A stretch of 64,000 nucleotides of DNA, taken from positions 124,001-188,000 of the forward strand of contig JAPPAK010000008.1 in assembly GCA_026705605.1 (NCBI GenBank), read 5' to 3'. This document shows positions 7,804 through 15,887 of this stretch, piece by piece. Source of the DNA: Chloroflexota bacterium. Its GTDB lineage: Bacteria > Chloroflexota > Dehalococcoidia > Tepidiformales > Tepidiformaceae. The position numbers were made by a program, and so were the translations under genes. Numbering within the stretch: position 1 is the first letter of the stretch; each line of letters opens with the position of its first letter. Below the pieces are notes generated by a model. That model made no database searches. It saw only the letters and a list, made by a program, of their open reading frames with translations, and was not told the origin of the DNA.

Positions 7804-8990
7804 GCCCGCGCCTCCCTGCTGAAGATGAGTCCGCCGCTGGCGAGCGTCCCCGCCCCTACCGTGGCGACTGCATGCGTCGCCCCCTTGATCTGCCGGGCCT
7901 CGGCCCGCCCGGTCACTTGCAGCACCGCCTCGCTGATCTGCGCCATCCCGTGCAGGCGCCCCTCGCCCAGCGAGCAGCCCGACGTGTTCAGCGGCAGCTC
8001 CCCGTCGAGCGCTGTCGCCCCGGAGGCGATGTAGCTGGCCGCCTCCCCCCGCCCCACGAACCTCAGCGCCTCCAGCCACACGTAGAGGAAGATGCTGAAC
8101 CCGTCGTACAGCATCGCCACGTCGATGTCGGCTGGCCCGAGGCCCGCCGATTCCCACAGCTTCTCCCCCATGGCGGCCCCACCCTCCCACATGTTCTCCG
8201 AGTCGGTGAAGCCGCCCCGCGTCGGCCACGTCGTCTGCGCGTACCCGGTGATGTAGGCGGGAGGCTGGCGCAGATCGCGGGCGCGCTCGGCGCTCGCGAG
8301 CAGGACGGCCACGCATCCGTCCACGGGGATGTCGCAGTCGTACAGGCAGAACGGGTCGGCCACCATCGGCGCCTCCAGGTAGTCCTCTACGGTGAGGGGC
8401 GTGCCACACCAGTACGCCTTCGGGTTGAGCTGGGTGTTCTCGCGGTTCTGCACCACGAACGCTGCCATGTCCTCCCGCGTCGACCCGTGGTCGTGCATGT
8501 ACTTCCGCAGCGCGACCGACTGCCACGCAGCGGGCATTGTGAAGCCGTAGGGCGCCCGGAACTGGTGCTCGCCGCGCGCCTGCGCCATCGAGAAGTCGCT
8601 GTACCGGCCCTTCGGCACGTTCACCGCACGCCACACGAGCGCGTAGGTGCACGCTCCCGAGGCGACCGCCGCCGCCGCCGCCATGATCGTGTCGGGGCAG
8701 AGCCCCGGCGTCTGCACGTGCCAGCGGATGCCGTGTTCCCGCCCCAGCATCCGCACCATGTTGGGGACCGTCACGATGTCGATGCCTTCGAGGTCACCTG
8801 TATTACCGTAGGCGGCGATGTTGGGAATCGTGCCGAGCCCGTCGATGTCGTCGATGGTGAGGCCGGCATCGGCGACGGCCGCCTCCGCCGCCTCCCGGGC
8901 GAAGTGGGCCAGCGGCCGTGGCGAGCGACGCTCGAGCTTCGAGTACCCGAGACCCACGATCGCCGCCCGCCCCGAGAGTTCGCTGGCCAT
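7800..8990 (-). CDS. Thiolase-like acyl transferase/retro-aldolase (SCP-x/Ltp type)
   Basis: The 396-residue protein is a thiolase-fold enzyme of the lipid-transfer/SCP-x group. An N-terminal half (RAAIVGLGYSKLERRSPRP) leads to GLCPDTIMAAAAAVASG with Cys98 close to the thiolase nucleophile position but lacking the usual following Gly-Ser. The C-terminal half has ELPLNTSGCSLGEGRLHG, where normal thiolases have Asn-Pro-Ser-Gly-Gly and Gly-His-Pro. Such proteins work with a DUF35 partner, as in steroid side-chain cleavage, and the DUF35 gene is directly upstream with abutting codons. It may cleave a CoA-linked beta-keto or beta-hydroxy substrate. Whether it is a thiolase or a retro-aldolase is undecided. 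Confidence 0.85.
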   Translation of the reverse strand: MASELSGRAAIVGLGYSKLERRSPRPLAHFAREAAEAAVADAGLTIDDIDGLGTIPNIAAYGNTGDLEGIDIVTVPNMVRMLGREHGIRWHVQTPGLCPDTIMAAAAAVASGACTYALVWRAVNVPKGRYSDFSMAQARGEHQFRAPYGFTMPAAWQSVALRKYMHDHGSTREDMAAFVVQNRENTQLNPKAYWCGTPLTVEDYLEAPMVADPFCLYDCDIPVDGCVAVLLASAERARDLRQPPAYITGYAQTTWPTRGGFTDSENMWEGGAAMGEKLWESAGLGPADIDVAMLYDGFSIFLYVWLEALRFVGRGEAASYIASGATALDGELPLNTSGCSLGEGRLHGMAQISEAVLQVTGRAEARQIKGATHAVATVGAGTLASGGLIFSREARA

Positions 8991-9425
8991 TCAGTCCCCC
9001 TCGTCCGGCGTGAACTGGGGCAGCGCGATCTCATCAGTTAGCCGCTCGAAGGTGACCCGCAGCGGCATCCCGATCCGCACGTCCTCCGGCGCCACGCCCA
9101 CGACGTTCGCGACCAGCACCAGCCGCTCCTGCTCGACCAGCTCGATGATGCCGATCACGTACGGCTCGTCCGCTGCGAACCCCTGCGTGACGTTGTCCCG
9201 CACGACCGTGTGCGTGTAGACGCGCGCCCGACCGCTCACCTCGCGGAATGCCAGTTCCGATGCCTGGCAGTCGGGGCAGACGGCCTCCGGCGGATGGACG
9301 TAGCGCTCGCAGGCTGTGCAGTGCTGGATCGCGAGCACGCCCCGGTTTGCGGCGTCCCAGAACGGCGCCGTCAACTCGTCCGGGACCGGTACGGGCTTCG
9401 TGATGGCCGCATCCCTGCCGCTCAT
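8991..9425 (-). CDS. DUF35 (zinc-ribbon plus OB-fold) acyl-CoA-binding partner protein
   Basis: The 144-residue protein has the DUF35 layout. An N-terminal helix (DELTAPFWDAANRG) precedes a rubredoxin-like zinc ribbon with C36, C39, C50 and C53, and an OB-fold follows (VYTHTVVRD through GMPLRVTFE). In characterised systems these proteins bind acyl-CoA and form a complex with a thiolase-like subunit. The thiolase-like gene begins on the base right after this stop codon, and the CoA-transferase upstream overlaps its ATG. A two-component enzyme is therefore the natural reading. Confidence 0.92.
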   Translation of the reverse strand: MSGRDAAITKPVPVPDELTAPFWDAANRGVLAIQHCTACERYVHPPEAVCPDCQASELAFREVSGRARVYTHTVVRDNVTQGFAADEPYVIGIIELVEQERLVLVANVVGVAPEDVRIGMPLRVTFERLTDEIALPQFTPDEGD

Positions 9426-10600
9426 CGGTCTGCCCCTTCGCCGCGGACGGCGTCACCGTGCTCGTCGAGCCGGGGCGCCCGCCGCCGCGGCCGTACCTCG
9501 GAGTTCTGCGCGACGAAGGCGCTCCCCGCGTAGCGCAGCATCCCCTCCGGTTCGCCGTGGTCTAGCTCGATCCAGAAGTCGCGCGCCGCCAGGTGAGGGT
9601 CGTCGAGCAGGTCCTCGGGGTTGAGGATGGCGCTGAAGATAAGTGCCCGCGCCTGCGCCCCGTGGAAGATCTCGTCCGCCGTCTTCGTCGCCACGAACTT
9701 GCCGATCACGTCCGAAATGTGGTCCGCTTCCTCGCGGAAGATCTCCGGCACGAAATACTTCGGGTCGGTCAGGTCCTCGGCCATGCCGTGCTCGTCGAGC
9801 CACGAGACCAACCCTTCCCACGCCCGCGGACTCACGTTCACGAGCTGGGCGTTGATGTAGCGCCCGTCCGCCGCGCGGTGCTGCCAGGCGGGCGTGGGCG
9901 CGACGCTGGCGTGGCGCCCCGTCCGCCGCGTGACCACCTTCCCCGTGTAGTCGAACTGGGGCAGGGCGTTCTCCGTCATGCCCGCGCAGGCGTCGTGCAC
10001 GGACAGGTCGATGAACGACCCCTTGCCCGCCTGCAGCGCCGCCAGCGCCGCGATGAAGGCCCAGCTCCCGGCCATGTGCCCTGCCTGGTTCCCCTGCCCG
10101 TTGACGGGTGGGCTTTCGGGCATGTCGTCGTAACCGTTCATCATCATCTGGCCTCCGAGCGCCTGGTGGACGAGGTCGCTCCCGAGCCAGGAGGCCATCG
10201 GCCCCTCCTGTCCGAACGGCGTCAGTGCGACGTGGACGAGCCGGTCGTTCGCCCCCTCGATGACCTCGCGCGTCAGCCCCAGCCGCTCCAAGCCCCCCGC
10301 CTCGCTCCCGTCGAGCAGCACGTCCGCCTCCGCGAGCAGCCGCAGGAGTGCCTCGCGACCGTCTCCCGCCGTCAGGTCCAGAACGGCGCTCTCCTTGTCG
10401 GTGCTGTAGTGCCAGAAGTGCAGGCTCGACTCGCCGTCCCGACGACCCTGGAACCACGGCCCGTAGCCCCGCGTCTCCGCCCCGCCCGGCGGCTCCACCA
10501 GCACGACGCGCGCCCCGGCCTGCGAGAACAGCTTGCCGCACCACTCCGTGCGCGGCCCCGCCAGCTCCACGACCGTCAGGTGCTCAAGCGTTCGGCTCAT
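9422..10600 (-). CDS. CaiB/BaiF class III CoA-transferase (with catalytic Asp)
   Basis: The 392-residue protein opens LEHLTVVELAGPRTEWCGKL and keeps the family pattern of interlocked-ring CoA-transferases, which move CoA between carboxylates. The catalytic aspartate is visible as D203 in the block FIDLSVHDACAG. The start ATG overlaps the TGA of a second family member directly upstream. Because the two are translationally coupled, they may form a hetero-oligomer. The frame also stays open further upstream through the neighbour, but that extension is antisense-like Arg-rich sequence and was not used. Confidence 0.9.
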   Translation of the reverse strand: MSRTLEHLTVVELAGPRTEWCGKLFSQAGARVVLVEPPGGAETRGYGPWFQGRRDGESSLHFWHYSTDKESAVLDLTAGDGREALLRLLAEADVLLDGSEAGGLERLGLTREVIEGANDRLVHVALTPFGQEGPMASWLGSDLVHQALGGQMMMNGYDDMPESPPVNGQGNQAGHMAGSWAFIAALAALQAGKGSFIDLSVHDACAGMTENALPQFDYTGKVVTRRTGRHASVAPTPAWQHRAADGRYINAQLVNVSPRAWEGLVSWLDEHGMAEDLTDPKYFVPEIFREEADHISDVIGKFVATKTADEIFHGAQARALIFSAILNPEDLLDDPHLAARDFWIELDHGEPEGMLRYAGSAFVAQNSEVRPRRRAPRLDEHGDAVRGEGADR

Positions 10601-11856
10601 ACCGCCTCCGCCTCCTCCAGCGAGATCGCGTCGTCGATGATGGCGTCGGCCTTCAGCTGTTCGAGGCGCTCCTCCGGGTACCCGAGCAGGTCGCGCAGCA
10701 CGTCGCGCGTGTCCGCCCCCAGCCAGGGCGAGGGGCTGCTGACACCCACGTCGAAGCCGCTCATCGTCACGGGGATGTCTTCGTACCGCCGCTCCCCCAG
10801 CACCGGGTCGTCGAGCTTCGTGTAGAGCCCGCGGAAGGCGAGCTGTGGGTCGCGGTGCACCTTGTCCTCGACCGTCTGCGCGACTCCAGCTGGCACGCCT
10901 GCGTCCTGCAGGACAACCATCGCTTCGCGCGCGTCCCGCGACCTCGTCCACGCCTCGATACGTGCGTCGATTTCGTCCTCGTGCGCAAGGCGTCCCGCAA
11001 GCGTCACAAGGTCCGGTCGCGCCGCGAGGTCGTCGGCGTCGATGGCCTTGCACAGCGCCGCCCACTCGCTCGGCTCCCGCACCGAGATCGCGAGCCACGA
11101 GTCCTCGCCCCGGCAGCGGTAGGCGTTGTTCGGGCAGAAGTTGCCGTACAGGTCGCGGTTCCCCTTGGGTCGCACCTGCGCGCCGCTCAGGGAGACGTCG
11201 AGCAGCATCGGTCCGAGGAGCGCGCAGCCGTGCTGGCTCTGCCCCGCGTCGAAGAACTCGCCCTCGCCCGTCGCGCGCCGCCGTTCGAGGCCCATCAGGA
11301 TGGCGGCTGCGTTCATCACCGCGCCCATGTGGTCCATGTAGGAGAAGCCCCAGCCGGCAGGCTCGCGGTCGGGCAGCCCCGAGGTCGCCGTCAGGCCGCT
11401 GTACGCCTGCGCCGTCGGCCCCACCGACCGATACCCCGCGTACGGACCCGTCTGTCCGAATCCCGAGGCCGACAGGTAGACGATGTCGGGCCGGATCGTG
11501 CGCACGGCCTCGTAGTCGAGCCCCCACCGTTTCATCACGCCGGGGGAGAAGCTCTCCGCCAGCACGTCGCAGTGCGGGATCAGCTCCCGCGCGATGTCCT
11601 TCCCCGCGTCGGTCGACATGTCGATGGCGACGCTCCTCTTGCCCACGTTCACCTGCGCGAAGAACCCGCCCCGGTTCATCCCCGGCCTTCCGCCGGCGTG
11701 TGGACCCGAGAGCCGCAGGAAGTCGAGGGCCGGTGGGTGCGGCCACTCGATACGCAGGATCTCCGCCCCCAGCGTGGCGAGGATGCGGGTCGATCCGGCT
11801 CCCGCCAGGTGGCGGGTGAAGTCGAGCACGCGGATGCCGTCGAGGGGGCCTGGCAT
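10597..11856 (-). CDS. CaiB/BaiF class III CoA-transferase (catalytic Asp apparently replaced)
   Basis: The 419-residue protein begins MPGPLDGIRVLDFTRHLAGAGS and shows DVLAESFSPGVMKRWGLDY, LSASGFGQTGPY and LAFRGLYTKLDDP, all standard CaiB/BaiF landmarks. In the active-site block GEFFDAGQSQHG the position of the essential Asp is occupied by Q208 by eye alignment, so it may be inactive alone or use another residue. The gene lies five bases after the kinase-like gene stop and overlaps the next CoA-transferase by ATGA. It is probably a partner subunit or an altered-specificity enzyme. Confidence 0.88.
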   Translation of the reverse strand: MPGPLDGIRVLDFTRHLAGAGSTRILATLGAEILRIEWPHPPALDFLRLSGPHAGGRPGMNRGGFFAQVNVGKRSVAIDMSTDAGKDIARELIPHCDVLAESFSPGVMKRWGLDYEAVRTIRPDIVYLSASGFGQTGPYAGYRSVGPTAQAYSGLTATSGLPDREPAGWGFSYMDHMGAVMNAAAILMGLERRRATGEGEFFDAGQSQHGCALLGPMLLDVSLSGAQVRPKGNRDLYGNFCPNNAYRCRGEDSWLAISVREPSEWAALCKAIDADDLAARPDLVTLAGRLAHEDEIDARIEAWTRSRDAREAMVVLQDAGVPAGVAQTVEDKVHRDPQLAFRGLYTKLDDPVLGERRYEDIPVTMSGFDVGVSSPSPWLGADTRDVLRDLLGYPEERLEQLKADAIIDDAISLEEAEAV

Positions 11857-11861
11857 GGCGC

Positions 11862-12857
11862 CTACCCCCCGTCGAGCACTTCGAGGGCGCGCCGCATGAG
11901 GAAAGGCGCCGAGAGCGCTGTGTCCTCCCACGACGGGTCCGGGCGCTTCCCGGTGCGGTGCAGGTACAGGTTGAAGCCGCTGATGATCCCGAATTTGTAG
12001 GCCGCCAGCGCCCGGTACCAGGCGATGTCGCCCGGATCGCTCCCGTACGTGTCGACGTACTCGGCGATAAGATCGTCGGGCGAGGGCAGCGCATGCCGGA
12101 GGCCATGCTTCCACGCCTCCGCGTCGGCGAACGTGATTACCCAGCCGAGGTCGTTCAGGGTCGCCCCCACGCCCCACAGTTCCCAGTCGATGACCGCCTG
12201 CAGGGTGCCGTCGAAGCTGTAGAAGACGTTCGACCACTGGAAGTCCCCGTGGAAGATGCCGATGCGGGGTGCCCCCGGCAGCCGTTCGAGCAGCTTCTCC
12301 CGCACGTCCGGAGCGAGCGCCACGAGGTCCATGTCGCCGGAGCGCTCATAGAAGCGGTCCCAGCGCGTCACGTCCGGCTCCAGCTCGAGTGGAGGGCCGT
12401 CGTCGGGCACGTACTCCTGCCAGTCGAGCCGGTGCAGGGAGGCGAGGGCGCGCATCGCCTGGAAAGCGACCGGACGCATCTCCTCAGCGGGCATGTCCCA
12501 GCCCCAGTCGCTGCGCAGCACGTCGCCTTCGAGCTTGTTCACGATGAAGTAGGGCGAGCCGAACCAGCGCTCGTCCTCGCCCGACCAGATCACGTCCACG
12601 ACGGGCACGTCCGTATCGCGTAGGGCATGAACGACGCGTGCCTGCCGGATCACGTCAGCGGTGCCAACGCGGCGCACGTTCGGAGGGGGCACGCGCAACA
12701 CGTAGGAGCTGGACTCGCCGTTCGCCGCCGCCGTGAACCCGAAGGAGAAGCCGGCGTGCCCGGGCATCGTCTCGACGTTCGAGACGCTCGCATTCGGGTC
12801 GCCCAGGTGCTCGCGACAGAACGGCACGAGGCGTTCGGAGAGCTCCGCGAGGTCCAT
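11862..12857 (-). CDS. Aminoglycoside-phosphotransferase-fold kinase-like protein
   Basis: The 331-residue protein has an APH/choline-kinase fold: a catalytic loop IFHGDFQWSNV (H203, D205, N210) and a magnesium-binding VIDWELWGVG with D224. Members found next to acyl-CoA genes resemble the kinase half of ACAD10/ACAD11, which phosphorylates hydroxyacyl-CoA before elimination. This is the first gene of the coupled six-gene run ending at 6961, so a role in activating a hydroxylated acid is plausible but inferred. A GGGGAGG site precedes the ATG. A TATCAT box lies further upstream. Confidence 0.85.
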   Translation of the reverse strand: MDLAELSERLVPFCREHLGDPNASVSNVETMPGHAGFSFGFTAAANGESSSYVLRVPPPNVRRVGTADVIRQARVVHALRDTDVPVVDVIWSGEDERWFGSPYFIVNKLEGDVLRSDWGWDMPAEEMRPVAFQAMRALASLHRLDWQEYVPDDGPPLELEPDVTRWDRFYERSGDMDLVALAPDVREKLLERLPGAPRIGIFHGDFQWSNVFYSFDGTLQAVIDWELWGVGATLNDLGWVITFADAEAWKHGLRHALPSPDDLIAEYVDTYGSDPGDIAWYRALAAYKFGIISGFNLYLHRTGKRPDPSWEDTALSAPFLMRRALEVLDGG

Positions 12858-12905
12858 GCCTAGCCTCCCCAGTGGCGCGGCGATGATACCCGGTCGGGGG
12901 GTTTC

Positions 12906-14144
12906 CTAGCCCATCGAGCGGGCGTGCTCGAGCACGGCCTCCCAAGGGGTGCGCTGCTCGATCAGGGGGCGGTATGAGGAGAGCTGCTGGGGCATGTTGA
13001 AGGTCAGGCCGCCGACGATGATCCCGTTCCGCTGGTAGCCGGCTACGAATTCGAGGCTCTCGAGTGAGCCGTGCAGTATCTCGACCTCGTCGTCGGCCGT
13101 GGGGTGGCCCAGCGACTGGATGCTCGCGTCGTACTGGTCCGACCAGACGTACGGCACCGACGCGAACGGCCGCGCCTCTCCCGGCTCCGCCAGCAGGTTG
13201 CGCGCCACCTGGCGGCTCTGGTGGATCACGTTCGTCCAGTGCTCGACCCGCATCTCTTCCTCGAAGACGGGGTTGTACCAGCGGCACACGTCGCCGACCG
13301 CGTAGATGCCCGGGGCCGCCGCGCACGTGGCGTCGCAGACGACGCCGTCGCGCAACTCCAGCCCCGAGCCCTCAAGCCAGCGCGTTTCCGGCGCCACGCC
13401 GATGCCGACGACGACCAGGTCCGCCTCCACCGCCGACCCATCCGCGAGCAGCACCCGCTCGACGCGTTCGCCGCCCTCGAAACCGGCCACGAGCGTGTCG
13501 CAGCGCACGTCGACGCCGTGGCTGCGGTGCATCGCCGCGCATGCTTCCCCGACCTCCACCCCCGCTGCCTGCGCGAGCGGCGCGGGCAGCGCCTCGATGA
13601 GCGTCACCTCGAGTCCGGCGCTGCGGGCGACAGCCGCCACCTCCGCCCCGATGAACCCCGCGCCTACCACCGCCACCCGCGGCCCCTGCGCCAGCTCTGC
13701 GCGGATTCGCATCGAGTCGTCGATGGTGCGGAGCGTGTAAATCCCGGCGAGGTCCGGCGTGTTCGGGAGCCTCCGCGGGGTCGCGCCCGTCGCGATGATG
13801 AGCGAGTCGAATCCGATGCGTTCGCCGTCGCTCAACGCGACCTCGCGCGCCTCCAGATCAAGTCCCTCCGCCCGCGCGCCCAGCCGCAGGTCCAGCCCAA
13901 GCTCGTCGACCTTGTCGGGCGGGTCGAGGAGGGTGCGTTCCGGACCCCATTCGCCTGCCAGCACCTGCTTCGAGAGGGGTGGCCGGTCGTAGGGGTAGTG
14001 GGGCTCGGCGCCGATGAGGGTGATCGTCCCCTCGAACTTGCCCCGCCCCCGCAACGCCTGAGCGGTGCGAAGGCCCCCCAGGGAAGCGCCCACGATGGCT
14101 ATCCGGTCGGGATGAGGCACCGCGCGATTCTCTTGACCAGTCAC
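12906..14144 (-). CDS. FAD-dependent oxidoreductase, ferredoxin/rubredoxin-reductase type
   Basis: The 412-residue flavoprotein has an N-terminal FAD-binding IAIVGASLGGLRTAQAL, the YDRPPLSKQVLAG block typical of aromatic-dioxygenase ferredoxin reductases, a second Rossmann site VAVVGAGFIGAEVAA for NAD(P)H, and IYAVGDVCRW before the C-terminal reductase domain. It would pass electrons from NAD(P)H to a ferredoxin, rubredoxin or P450. No such partner is in the window. A GTG at 14144 is taken as the start; a GTG at 14120 is also possible. It is separate from the operon downstream by about 50 bases. Confidence 0.88.
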   Translation of the reverse strand: MTGQENRAVPHPDRIAIVGASLGGLRTAQALRGRGKFEGTITLIGAEPHYPYDRPPLSKQVLAGEWGPERTLLDPPDKVDELGLDLRLGARAEGLDLEAREVALSDGERIGFDSLIIATGATPRRLPNTPDLAGIYTLRTIDDSMRIRAELAQGPRVAVVGAGFIGAEVAAVARSAGLEVTLIEALPAPLAQAAGVEVGEACAAMHRSHGVDVRCDTLVAGFEGGERVERVLLADGSAVEADLVVVGIGVAPETRWLEGSGLELRDGVVCDATCAAAPGIYAVGDVCRWYNPVFEEEMRVEHWTNVIHQSRQVARNLLAEPGEARPFASVPYVWSDQYDASIQSLGHPTADDEVEILHGSLESLEFVAGYQRNGIIVGGLTFNMPQQLSSYRPLIEQRTPWEAVLEHARSMG

Positions 14145-14244
14145 GACATCGTCAACCGAATCTGTGGCATCTTTGTGGCATCCGTTCCGCCCAGCCCCCA
14201 GAATGCGCGCATCGTTCGCTAGTTCCCTATGAGAGGAGCCCCCT

Positions 14245-14730
14245 ATGGCTACCCGTGAAGCGATAGTCCAGGCCATCCGCAACGCCGATGCCCGTGGCGA
14301 GGCGCTCCGAGAGCGCATCATCGCCGCGCCCGAGGCTCCCCTCGCCGAAGGTGACTGGAACGTCCGCGATACTCTCAGCCACCTCGCCGCCCGCGCCAAT
14401 CCCCTCCCCCTCATCGAGATGGTGAGCGCCATGGCGGAGTCCGGCGCCGAGGCGCCGCCCGCTGACGAGGGTGAGGCGATGAACGCCCAGCAGATCGCCG
14501 AACGCGCCGGCATGTCCGCCGCCGAGATTCTCGACGAGATGCACGGCGCCTACGAAGAGGCGGTCACCGGCATCGGGGGTCTCGACGACGAGACGCTGGC
14601 GCGCCCCGTCAAGCTCCCCATCATGCCGAACGAGATCCAGATGTCGGACCTCGTGCTGATGTCGATGACCATGCACGTCGAGGCCCACCTCGGCGAGATC
14701 GAAGGGGCGCTCGAAGCAGCCGGCGCCTGA
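14245..14730 (+). CDS. DinB/mycothiol-maleylpyruvate-isomerase-like protein
   Basis: The 161-residue all-helical protein matches the DinB-like four-helix bundle that binds a metal through three histidines. The first would be in NVRDTLSHLAARAN and the last in MTMHVEAHLGEIEGAL. Related proteins are thiol-dependent transferases or isomerases. GAGAGGAG just upstream of the ATG gives a strong ribosome-binding site. It is transcribed divergently from the flavoprotein gene and converges on the kinase-like gene downstream, two bases apart, so it is probably monocistronic. Confidence 0.75.
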   Translation: MATREAIVQAIRNADARGEALRERIIAAPEAPLAEGDWNVRDTLSHLAARANPLPLIEMVSAMAESGAEAPPADEGEAMNAQQIAERAGMSAAEILDEMHGAYEEAVTGIGGLDDETLARPVKLPIMPNEIQMSDLVLMSMTMHVEAHLGEIEGALEAAGA

Positions 14731-14731
14731 C

Positions 14732-15835
14732 TCAGCTCGGCAGGGTCGAGACGGCGTCCAGGTCCGCGATCGCCGTGAAGCAGCGGCGCGAGACCTCCGT
14801 CGCCAGGTCGAGGTGCCGCTGGCTGTCCCCCGCCAGCCCCCCGCCCATCCCGATCGGATACACGGCGCACCAGAGCGTCGCCAGCCGGTAGTCCTCGAAG
14901 CAGTCGTCGAACGAGTAGTCCCGCACGCCCGCTGCCACGAGCGTGTCGTGGTAGTGACGCACCAGCTCGCGCTCGGTTGCCCGGCGCTGCTCCACGTCCA
15001 GGCTCTGGCTGGCGAAGTAGGCGATGTCGTACGGACCACGCCCGCGCGCCATCAGCTGGAAGTCGATGACGGTAATGGGGTCGCCCTCGCGGTCGGGGAA
15101 GAACATGTTGTCCAGCCGGTAGTCCCCATGGATAACGGTGATCGGGGGCGTCGCGAAGCGCTTGAAGACCCAGTCCATCTGCGCCCAGGTCCGCTCCACC
15201 GCCGAGATCAGGTCGGGCGTGAGCATGTGCCCGAAGTTCTGCTGATACACCGGCCAGAAGCCCTGCAGCGTCGCCGGCGCCATCGCCCACACGGGGCCGT
15301 CCGTCTTCGGAATCCAGGCCAGATCGTCCGCGTCCGCCTTGCCCCACCAGGTCGCGTGCAGTCCTGCCGACTGCTCGACGATCTTGAGGGCCTCGGCGTG
15401 CGGGGGCGACACCATCTGGTCGCCGATGCGGAGCTTCCCTTGCAGGTCCTCAAGGATGGTGACGCCATCGCCGGCGGCGGAGTCGTAGGCGGTGTAGACC
15501 GCCTGAACGGTGGGCATCGCCGTCAGCGAGGGCTGCAGGTCCTGGAAGAACCGCGCCTCGGTGACATAAATGCCGTACTGGCGGGCGAACGCGCGGTTCA
15601 TCTCCGCGCCCGCCGCGAACTTCGCGATCAGCGTCGCGGGCGCGCCCTCTCGGGGCTGGTCGTAGGTTAGCGACAGCCGCAGGAGGGACCCGAGAAAGCC
15701 GAACTCCTCGCCCATGGGGATCGCCTCCACGGAGACGACCCGCTCGTCCTCGATCGTTCCGTTCGAACGCAGGGCGGCGGTCAGCCAGTCCGGGGTGAAG
15801 TCTCCGGCCGACAGGGGAATGGGCAGGTCACTCAT
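14732..15835 (-). CDS. EcKL/APH-like kinase, copy 2 of a tandem pair
   Basis: The 367-residue protein is an ecdysteroid-kinase-like/aminoglycoside-phosphotransferase family member. It has FGFLGSLLRLSLTYD in the nucleotide-binding lobe, ILEDL, catalytic ITVIHGDYRLDNMFF (H236, D238, N243) and ITVIDFQLMARGRG with D258. Such enzymes phosphorylate hydroxyl groups on small hydrophobic alcohols or acyl-CoAs. GGAG lies eight bases before the ATG. It closely resembles its upstream neighbour throughout its length and is separated from it by only about 50 bases, pointing to a local duplication. Confidence 0.85.
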   Translation of the reverse strand: MSDLPIPLSAGDFTPDWLTAALRSNGTIEDERVVSVEAIPMGEEFGFLGSLLRLSLTYDQPREGAPATLIAKFAAGAEMNRAFARQYGIYVTEARFFQDLQPSLTAMPTVQAVYTAYDSAAGDGVTILEDLQGKLRIGDQMVSPPHAEALKIVEQSAGLHATWWGKADADDLAWIPKTDGPVWAMAPATLQGFWPVYQQNFGHMLTPDLISAVERTWAQMDWVFKRFATPPITVIHGDYRLDNMFFPDREGDPITVIDFQLMARGRGPYDIAYFASQSLDVEQRRATERELVRHYHDTLVAAGVRDYSFDDCFEDYRLATLWCAVYPIGMGGGLAGDSQRHLDLATEVSRRCFTAIADLDAVSTLPS

Positions 15836-15887
15836 GGGGCACGCTCCGTTTACGGGTGGTGGATGATGGCTGGAAGACTGTGACAGC

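Noticed and set aside
9422..12106. A single 894-codon frame that could be taken as a giant CoA-transferase fusion
   Set aside because: Only the last 392 codons look like protein. The upstream part is a shadow of the second CoA-transferase, which has its own frame, start and an ATGA overlap.
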